A stretch of DNA of 5,482 nucleotides from Vulcanisaeta distributa. Lineage in GTDB: Archaea; Thermoproteota; Thermoprotei; Thermoproteales; Thermocladiaceae. A model generated the notes under the pieces. The model made no database searches and was not told where the DNA came from. It saw only the letters and a list, made by a program, of their open reading frames with translations. The stretch covers positions 8,417 to 13,898 of the forward strand of contig DAXY01000049.1 of assembly GCA_002506645.1 (NCBI GenBank), written 5' to 3'. This document shows, in pieces, positions 1 through 4,259 of this stretch. Positions within the stretch are counted from its first letter, which is position 1; every line of letters starts with the position of its first letter. The position numbers and the translations under genes were made by a program.

Positions 1-198
1 AAAGGAAAGACCAAGAGCCTTGGCAAACGCCTTAACCAGCGTTGTCTTCGCCAACCCTGGATAGCCCTCGATTAAGGCGTGGCCTCCAGCAATTAGGCAT
101 GCGAGGAGGAGTTTTATTTCCTGCTCATAACCAATCACGGCCTTGGAAACCTCCCTCAATAATTTATCCGTAACCTGCCTCGCGTCTAACGCCTTCAT
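1..198 (-). CDS. MoxR-family AAA+ ATPase, N-terminal fragment (cut by left window edge)
   Basis: Sixty-six codons are visible from the ATG at 198-196 to the window edge. The protein opens with a short helical region, then the MoxR-typical stretch VIGYEQEIKLLLACLIAGGH (residues 21-40) and a Walker A loop GYPGLAKTT (45-53; K51, T52). The form GxPGxAKT, preceded by 'gHALIEG', is characteristic of MoxR rather than of other AAA+ groups. Walker B, sensors and the lid domain lie off the left edge. MoxR ATPases are cytoplasmic, chaperone-like, and usually work with DUF58/VWA-type partners on membrane or surface proteins; a DUF58 gene may follow to the left, but this is inference. The ATG is preferred because an AT-rich TATA-like element lies about 30 nt before it; an in-frame TTG at 216 is less likely. 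It follows the transglutaminase-like gene in the same direction after 40 bp. Confidence 0.9.
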   Translation of the reverse strand, partial: MKALDARQVTDKLLREVSKAVIGYEQEIKLLLACLIAGGHALIEGYPGLAKTTLVKAFAKALGLSF

Positions 199-226
199 TA
201 CTTCACTTAAAATCAATAATAGGGCG

Positions 227-237
227 TATTTTTTAAA
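227..237 (-). promoter_or_regulatory. Putative TATA box of the MoxR gene
   Basis: On the minus strand this reads TTTAAAAAATA, centred about 34 nt before the A of the MoxR ATG. Initiation about 26 nt downstream would give a leader of only a few nucleotides, the usual arrangement for first genes in crenarchaea. It sits in the 40-bp gap just after the stop codon of the transglutaminase-like gene, so MoxR may be transcribed alone as well as by read-through. Confidence 0.5.
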
Positions 238-238
238 C

Positions 239-1483
239 TCAGCGCGCCCTCACGTGACTTATTAACACATATACCAAGTAACCAATTATCCAGGGCAAAA
301 CAAGTATTAACCCTATCAACACTGAGGGTACCACGTTGAATAAGCCCATACCCATCGAGGGCCTGCCATAGATTGGGTATGGCGTGAACATGACCCAACC
401 ATTAATGAATGATTCATCCCATAGAATATTCGTTCCTGAAGTAAATACGTAAGTATCATCACCATACCTAACCCCATAGAACCCAAGGACTGCCCTAGTC
501 GGTATACCGTAGTTCCTCAACACCGCCATGGCTAATGCGACATAGTCTATCACGGAGCCCTTACCCGTGTTGAGTACGTTATTGGGTCCTACGGAGTACG
601 TAACCACCGCATACTCGCCACTGGTTAGTACCTGAAACACCTTATTAACTAGTTCAATTGCGTTGCTTAACTTCTTAATGCCGAATACCCCTTCAATGAC
701 TGTGCTAGGTATAACAACACCGCTCGGGCCTAGGTACTCAACTACGTATAGAGGGTTAGCGCTTGTGATGCTTGTGACCCCCCTACACACGTATAATGTG
801 TAGTTGGCCTCGTTGATTGGGGTTTCGGCGACAACAATATCGCCAGGTTTAAGCAGCATTAAATCAGTTTGTGGGTGGACGCTCATTATTGATACGTTAC
901 TGACGAAGTAGGATATCGGTGGTTGAGTATTGACAACGACTGGTATGGGCACTATCCTCACAGGCTCGCTAAACGTCACATTCACTAAATACTTAATGCA
1001 GTCACGTCCATTACTAAACCATATCGTTAGTGGGGGTTTCGTGGTGTTCACAGTTATGAGGGATAACGAATTCACGAGGGTGCCATTGCCATACTCATTA
1101 AACACTAGGTACCTTAAGTAAATGGGCACGTTCGATTGAGCAATTGCCTCAAAGCCCGTGTAATTACCGGGCATCAGCACGGTGGGTATTGACACGGGTT
1201 TATAGGCTATAATTGGCGTGAAATAGCCAATAAAGCCCGTGCCGGTTATTAAACCGTGGTATGTACCGACGTACGTTAGGTTATTTACCTTAAGCAACCC
1301 GACAAAGACCCCCTCATAAACGCCTTGGGGAGTCATTAAGTACCCCGTGGCATTTTCTAGGAATACTTGGTATACGTTTATTGAAAATGCGCTACCGACG
1401 AAGGTTACCGACGCATTAATGGGTATGGATGATGCATTTCCCTGCAAAAGCTCAAGTAGCAAAAGCATTATTAGCAAATTCAT
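239..1483 (-). CDS. Exported, membrane-anchored transglutaminase-like protein with degenerate catalytic triad
   Basis: This 414-residue protein begins with a hydrophobic export segment (residues 1-14). A probably beta-rich ectodomain follows, with ten N-x-S/T sequons (N16, 23, 44, 68, 107, 133, 146, 168, 196, 227), and one transmembrane span near the C-terminus (about 385-408) followed by a short basic end (HVRAR). Residues about 280-370 match the transglutaminase-like core in layout: DYVALAMAVLRNYGIPTR (313-330) equals the family pattern C-x-D-[YF]-A...L-R-x-x-G-I-P-x-R, and ILW...NGWVMFTP (353-368) equals HAW...GWvpFDP. At the catalytic positions, however, Cys is V311 (S310 beside it), His is I353 and Asp is T367, so it is probably a non-catalytic binding or scaffold protein. 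The only two cysteines, C162 and C233, could form a disulfide. The frame is intact, so it is not an obvious pseudogene. No upstream ATG, GTG or TTG start is available: an in-frame stop lies 4 codons before the ATG. The MoxR gene downstream and the divergent DUF4129-like gene support membership of a MoxR/transglutaminase module. Confidence 0.8.
   Translation of the reverse strand: MNLLIMLLLLELLQGNASSIPINASVTFVGSAFSINVYQVFLENATGYLMTPQGVYEGVFVGLLKVNNLTYVGTYHGLITGTGFIGYFTPIIAYKPVSIPTVLMPGNYTGFEAIAQSNVPIYLRYLVFNEYGNGTLVNSLSLITVNTTKPPLTIWFSNGRDCIKYLVNVTFSEPVRIVPIPVVVNTQPPISYFVSNVSIMSVHPQTDLMLLKPGDIVVAETPINEANYTLYVCRGVTSITSANPLYVVEYLGPSGVVIPSTVIEGVFGIKKLSNAIELVNKVFQVLTSGEYAVVTYSVGPNNVLNTGKGSVIDYVALAMAVLRNYGIPTRAVLGFYGVRYGDDTYVFTSGTNILWDESFINGWVMFTPYPIYGRPSMGMGLFNVVPSVLIGLILVLPWIIGYLVYVLISHVRAR
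1467..1474 (+). promoter_or_regulatory. Weak TATA-like element for the DUF4129-like gene
   Basis: ATTATTAG lies about 31 nt before the ATG at 1502, inside the first codons of the divergent transglutaminase-like gene. It is a poor match to an archaeal TATA box and is given mainly because the 18-bp gap forces the promoter into this region. Confidence 0.2.
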
Positions 1484-1501
1484 GTTGTTAATTCATTAGA
1501 A

Positions 1502-2419
1502 ATGCTGGTTAATAAATCATTGGCACTTAGGGCCGTGATCCCCATACTCACCTTATTACTTGCCTTATCTTCAGCAATAGGCGCGCTTGGGGGTACGTAC
1601 GTAGGCTTCTATAAAGTCATTAATTGGCCTGTGATAAGCGTCTCATTAATTAACGGTACATACGCAAGTAACGGCATAATCATAGTGATTTCACCTGAGG
1701 TGGAACCAAACCAGCAATATGAGGCCTTTTCCGGTATTGGCCTAATAGGCGGTGGTTACTTCCTTGTTAATGGGATTATCTATGTTAATGGCACAATAAG
1801 CATTATGGAATTAACGCCAATAAATTCATCAATGGGCCTAGGCATAGGCAATAACGAGACCACCGCCCAATTAAGCATCAACATAACGGCATATCCCTCG
1901 GACTATGAAGTGGTTGGGCAGCGAACATATCACATAGGGCAATTAGAGCGTGGGATTTCAATCACGGCAGCGATGGGCAATGTAAGTGGGGTAGTGATTC
2001 ACGGTGGTCAAACAACCATAGTACGGCGTAATGGGGGTAATGCCACGGGTGAGGGTGTGCGTAGCATCTACGTACCCATTTACGTAATAATTAATTCCTC
2101 GCTAACCTCGACGATTGCCTTAATAGTATTATTAATCGCTGCCCCATCATTACTTAAATATCAAGTGCATGACGATAGGGAGTGCATTAATGACCTATTC
2201 GTGAAGGTAGTGAGGAGGCTCGGCGTTAGAGACCCGTCACTGACCCATAGGGACATCCGCAATTACCTCACGGGAATTCCTGGGGTTAATAATGGCGTTA
2301 TTGACGAGGTTATTCATTACTACGAAATGGCCATATACGGGAACAAACCAATTAAGTGTGAGGAATTTAAGAGGTTAATTGAGGTAATCCTCAATGCGGG
2401 TGTTCGTGGGAGGAATTGA
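1502..2419 (+). CDS. Exported single-span membrane protein with C-terminal DUF4129-like domain
   Basis: This 305-residue protein starts with a clear signal peptide (K5 and R10, hydrophobic 11-28, small residues near 25-30). An ectodomain of about 165 residues follows, with eight sequons (N51, 96, 108, 118, 127, 160, 180, 198), then a transmembrane segment at about 200-219. The cytoplasmic tail (222-305) is charged and helical; its end, YYEMAIYGNKP (273-283) followed by EEFKRLIEVI (287-296), resembles the hallmark of DUF4129 domains, which end in a 'YExARYGgrp...eevxrLrxll' helix pair. DUF4129 proteins typically neighbour MoxR, DUF58 and transglutaminase-like genes, which agrees with the divergent neighbours here; their biochemical role is unknown. 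The ectodomain is unrecognised. The start is favoured by the complete signal peptide beginning there. The last 26 nt overlap rnhB, implying one transcript and coupled translation. Confidence 0.75.
   Translation: MLVNKSLALRAVIPILTLLLALSSAIGALGGTYVGFYKVINWPVISVSLINGTYASNGIIIVISPEVEPNQQYEAFSGIGLIGGGYFLVNGIIYVNGTISIMELTPINSSMGLGIGNNETTAQLSINITAYPSDYEVVGQRTYHIGQLERGISITAAMGNVSGVVIHGGQTTIVRRNGGNATGEGVRSIYVPIYVIINSSLTSTIALIVLLIAAPSLLKYQVHDDRECINDLFVKVVRRLGVRDPSLTHRDIRNYLTGIPGVNNGVIDEVIHYYEMAIYGNKPIKCEEFKRLIEVILNAGVRGRN
1509..1517 (-). promoter_or_regulatory. Possible TATA box of the transglutaminase-like gene, inside the divergent gene
   Basis: The minus strand reads ATTTATTAA here, about 30 nt before the start codon at 1483, the spacing expected for a leaderless archaeal transcript. 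The element lies in codons 3-6 of the divergent DUF4129-like gene, because the gap between the two starts is only 18 bp. The placement is by spacing and AT content only. Confidence 0.35.
2378..2395 (+). promoter_or_regulatory. Perfect 7-bp hairpin enclosing the rnhB Shine-Dalgarno and start
   Basis: ATTGAGGTAATCCTCAAT is a perfect inverted repeat with 7-bp arms and a TAAT loop. The left arm contains most of the Shine-Dalgarno-like GAGGT (2381-2385), 8 nt before the rnhB ATG; the right arm ends on the A and T of that ATG (2394-2395). Folded in mRNA it would hide both elements, and ribosomes finishing the upstream DUF4129-like gene would open it. The repeat is directly visible; the coupling role is inference. 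Confidence 0.5.
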
Positions 2420-3050
2420 TGAGGCGGGTAGGGGCCCCGTCATCGGCCCCATGGTTGTTGCAATTGCCGTTACGGATGATATGGATAGGCTTAGGGACGT
2501 GGGGGTCAGGGACTCCAAGGAATTAAGCCCGGCAGGTAGGGCCAGGCTTTTCTCGGTCTTAGGATCAATACTGCATTACGTGGATTACGAGGTGGTGGAG
2601 CCCAGAACCATTGATGATTATGTGCAAAGGAAAGCCCTAAACGTACTTGAGGCTGAGGTGGCGATTAGGCTTATCAATAGGGCATTGGGTAGGGTATTAC
2701 CTAAAACAGTGTATATAGACTCCCCTGACCCGAGGCCGGAGAGGTTTGGAGAGGTGGTTAGGAGGGGTGTTAAGGGCGATGTGGAGGTCGTGGCCATGAA
2801 CAACGCGGATAGGTTAATACCCGTGGTTTCAGCGGCGAGTATAGTGGCTAAGGTTGTTAGGGACTCGATAATTAACGAGTTACGTAGGAAGTATGGGGAC
2901 TTCGGCAGTGGTTACCCAAGTGATCCGAGGACAATCGCATTCCTTAGGAATTGGGTTGAGAGGTACGGAGAATTACCACCCATTGTTAGGAGGAGTTGGT
3001 CCACTGTTAAGAAACTGCTTAGCAACAGCCTCGATAGGTACTTCGCATGA
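2394..3050 (+). CDS. rnhB: Ribonuclease HII
   Basis: This 218-residue protein has the normal length for archaeal type 2 RNase H. It cleaves the RNA strand of RNA/DNA hybrids and starts removal of single ribonucleotides from genomic DNA, using two divalent metal ions. The signature motifs are in order: GIDEAGRGPVIGPMVVA (7-23) with catalytic D9 and E10 and the GRG substrate motif (12-14); DSKELSP (40-46); YIDSPDP (107-113) with D109; ADRLIPVVSAASIVAKVVRD (138-157) with D139; and GSGYPSDPRT (171-180). All four acidic metal ligands are present, so the enzyme should be active. The C-terminal SNSLDRYF (210-217) resembles a PCNA-interacting peptide. The ATG is supported by a GAGGT 8 nt upstream and by the typical short lead-in to GIDEAGRG; the GTGs at 2400 and 2406 are weaker alternatives. 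It overlaps the preceding membrane-protein gene by 26 nt and is probably co-transcribed with it. Confidence 0.97.
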   Translation: MRVFVGGIDEAGRGPVIGPMVVAIAVTDDMDRLRDVGVRDSKELSPAGRARLFSVLGSILHYVDYEVVEPRTIDDYVQRKALNVLEAEVAIRLINRALGRVLPKTVYIDSPDPRPERFGEVVRRGVKGDVEVVAMNNADRLIPVVSAASIVAKVVRDSIINELRRKYGDFGSGYPSDPRTIAFLRNWVERYGELPPIVRRSWSTVKKLLSNSLDRYFA

Positions 3051-3053
3051 CCG

Positions 3054-3086
3054 TAATTCATTAAGTATAAATACCTTAAGGAATTA
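3054..3086. repeat. Inverted repeat bracketing a TATA box (candidate operator)
   Basis: The left arm TAATTCATTAAG (3054-3065) and right arm CTTAAGGAATTA (3075-3086) are complementary at 11 of 12 positions. The 9-nt spacer TATAAATAC holds the TATA box. The right part also contains the 8-bp palindrome CCTTAAGG (3074-3081). A dimeric regulator bound here would compete with TBP/TFB. The region is AT-rich, which raises the chance background. Confidence 0.5.
3066..3073 (+). promoter_or_regulatory. TATA box of the small membrane protein gene
   Basis: TATAAATA is centred about 29 nt before the ATG at 3099, so a start site about 26 nt downstream would give an essentially leaderless transcript. It is the best TATA match in the window and lies in the 48-bp gap after rnhB. 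Confidence 0.75.
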
Positions 3087-3098
3087 TTAGCTAGTCGT

Positions 3099-3347
3099 AT
3101 GAGGACGGGCCTGTTGGTTGCGATTATTGGGTTGGTATTTATGGTGATTGGGTATACCCTATCCTCAATCGGTGGCGAGGCGCTGCTTTCACCATCACTA
3201 TTCGTAATAGGCTTCCTACTAAATGTCCTGGGTATACTAATGATAAATAGAGACTTTGAGAACCTACTTGTTAGGATTGAGGTGGAGAGCAATAAGCCAA
3301 GTCCCGACGACATAAGGAAAAGGCCGCTTAGAAAACCAAGGAGGTGA
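3099..3347 (+). CDS. Small two-span membrane protein with basic C-terminal tail, function unknown
   Basis: This 82-residue protein is not one I recognise. It has two hydrophobic helices (about residues 4-23 and 31-50) joined by a short polar loop (SSIGGE), then a tail of about 32 residues, first amphipathic and acidic (RDFENLLVRIEVE) and then strongly basic (residues 73-82, with R73, K74, R75, R78, K79, R81 and R82). The positive-inside rule suggests a hairpin with both ends in the cytoplasm, leaving the tail free to touch nucleic acid, ribosomes or acidic lipid; this is inference. It has its own strong TATA promoter with a surrounding inverted repeat, so it is probably regulated separately from rnhB. 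The promoter distance and the membrane-protein composition support a real gene. The antisense frame across it is a shadow. Confidence 0.7.
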   Translation: MRTGLLVAIIGLVFMVIGYTLSSIGGEALLSPSLFVIGFLLNVLGILMINRDFENLLVRIEVESNKPSPDDIRKRPLRKPRR

Positions 3348-3386
3348 TTATTGATGCCGGGTTTTGCACGGGTCTCCGGCCCTTGA
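3340..3386 (+). other. Perfect Shine-Dalgarno followed by a 10-codon mini-ORF
   Basis: GGAGGTGA (3340-3347) is a full match to the anti-Shine-Dalgarno end of archaeal 16S rRNA. It overlaps the Arg-stop end of the small membrane protein gene. Six nucleotides later an ATG (3354) opens a frame reading MPGFARVSGP and stopping at TGA (3384-3386). This may be a translated mini-ORF, a leader, or a chance product of the codons AGG AGG TGA. Confidence 0.3.
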
Positions 3387-3419
3387 TAATAAATTTTGGT
3401 AATTCTTATTTACTAATTT
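3356..3419 (+). terminator. GC-rich hairpin and T-rich tract, possible terminator
   Basis: GCCGGG (3356-3361) can pair with TCCGGC (3375-3380), giving five Watson-Crick pairs and one GU around a 13-nt loop. T-rich stretches follow (AAATTTT at 3391-3397, TTCTTATTTA at 3403-3412). Archaeal termination depends mainly on T-runs, so this is the likely end of the small membrane protein transcript. The T tracts are short and interrupted, hence low confidence. Confidence 0.35.
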
Positions 3420-3425
3420 AATAAT
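3417..3425 (+). promoter_or_regulatory. TATA box of the ParA/MinD-like gene
   Basis: TTTAATAAT is centred about 29 nt before the GTG at 3450, correct for a leaderless or near-leaderless transcript. It also supports that GTG as the true start. Confidence 0.6.
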
Positions 3426-3449
3426 CAGTACTTAATTGGTGATTCTACA

Positions 3450-4259
3450 GTGAGGACAATATTGATAACGAGCGGCACGAAGGGCGGTACAGGCAAGACC
3501 ACAATAGCCGTGAACATGGCCGTAATACTGGCATATGAATTAAGGGATAGGGCGCAGTACCCCGTCGTGCTTGTGGACCTTGGATTAGATAGTGGTACGG
3601 CCACCCTACTAATGCTCGGCAACGTTGTGGAGGAAATGCCATACACCCTGGCTGATTACCTCATGGGCAAGATACCTGACCCACTTTCCACGTTTTACGT
3701 GAAGACGTGGCAGATAGATGGTGATACCTTCAAGCTCGTGTTCACGGCATCCCTAAGTCAATACCCAAGCCAGATTAGGATAGATAGGTACTTACTCAAG
3801 GGCTTGCTAAATGCTGTGGAGGCAATCTCACCGCTTTATGTCATAATCGATACGCCGGCCCTCGGGCTTTCCTACGATACGTTGGTAACATTACTCGAGG
3901 CGAGCACCAACGCGATATTGATCGCAATACCTGACCATAGCAGCCTAAGGGCTGTTAGTAATGTTGTTAATTTAATACGTGACCTGAAGGCGGGTAATAA
4001 GTTATTAAGGCCTATACTGAACATGCTAAATATTAAATACCCAGTGGATGCATTAAGCGGTTATCCCTGGACGAAGCTCCTCAGGGACATAGTGGGTGTT
4101 GAACCCCACGTAATTCCATACGATGAGCTATTCCCAATAGCTAGACAGGCGCTTGAGGTGGAGAGCCTCAAATTATCATTTTACGAATCGCCAGCCCTTG
4201 ACTCAATATTTAAGTACGTCGATTATTTAATGGAGGCCATACCCACGAGCCAAGCCTAG
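3450..4259 (+). CDS. ParA/MinD-family P-loop ATPase
   Basis: This 269-residue protein starts at a GTG, supported by the TATA box 29 nt upstream and by the usual short strand (MRTILITSGT) before the P-loop. It has the deviant Walker A KGGTGKTT (11-18) with signature lysine K11 and nucleotide-binding K16, a Walker A' strand VVLVDLGLDSG (39-49; D43, D47), Walker B YVIIDTPALG (130-139; D134), and the strand NAILIAIPD (154-162). This is the full set for the SIMIBI ParA/MinD/TadZ group, whose ATP-driven dimers position DNA, division proteins or surface machines on membrane or nucleoid. No ParB-like partner is visible. The last helix (about 250-264) is mildly amphipathic, but I cannot claim it as a MinD-type membrane anchor. 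It converges on the pilus platform gene, which makes a TadZ/CpaE-like role possible but unproven. The family assignment is secure; the cargo is unknown. Confidence 0.88.
   Translation: MRTILITSGTKGGTGKTTIAVNMAVILAYELRDRAQYPVVLVDLGLDSGTATLLMLGNVVEEMPYTLADYLMGKIPDPLSTFYVKTWQIDGDTFKLVFTASLSQYPSQIRIDRYLLKGLLNAVEAISPLYVIIDTPALGLSYDTLVTLLEASTNAILIAIPDHSSLRAVSNVVNLIRDLKAGNKLLRPILNMLNIKYPVDALSGYPWTKLLRDIVGVEPHVIPYDELFPIARQALEVESLKLSFYESPALDSIFKYVDYLMEAIPTSQA

Noticed and set aside
213..398. Minus-strand frame of 61 codons overlapping the 3' end of the transglutaminase-like gene
   Set aside because: It is out of frame with the membrane-anchor codons and lacks a recognisable domain or start signal.
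930..1121. Plus-strand frame of 63 codons within the transglutaminase-like gene
   Set aside because: It is a shadow of the ectodomain coding sequence on the other strand.
239..1483. Transglutaminase-like gene as a pseudogene
   Set aside because: The frame is intact with an export signal, sequons and a C-terminal anchor; loss of catalytic residues alone fits a pseudoenzyme better.
2912..3313. Minus-strand frame of 133 codons across the end of rnhB and the small membrane gene
   Set aside because: It is antisense to two better-supported genes and the intervening promoter, has low-complexity Ser/Leu-rich composition and shows no motif.
3343..3388. Possible C/D box guide RNA (GTGATTA resembles box C)
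   Set aside because: Box C has a mismatch, and I found no clear CTGA box D or internal C'/D' pair at suitable spacing.
3400..3437. A second TATA-flanking dyad before the ParA-like gene (TAATTC at 3400-3405, CTTAATT at 3431-3437)
   Set aside because: Only short fragments match the dyad at 3054-3086 and the arms do not pair; chance in AT-rich DNA is sufficient.
3425..3646. Two minus-strand frames of about 65-73 codons opposite the start of the ParA-like gene
   Set aside because: They are complementary to the conserved Walker A region, whose codons explain them.
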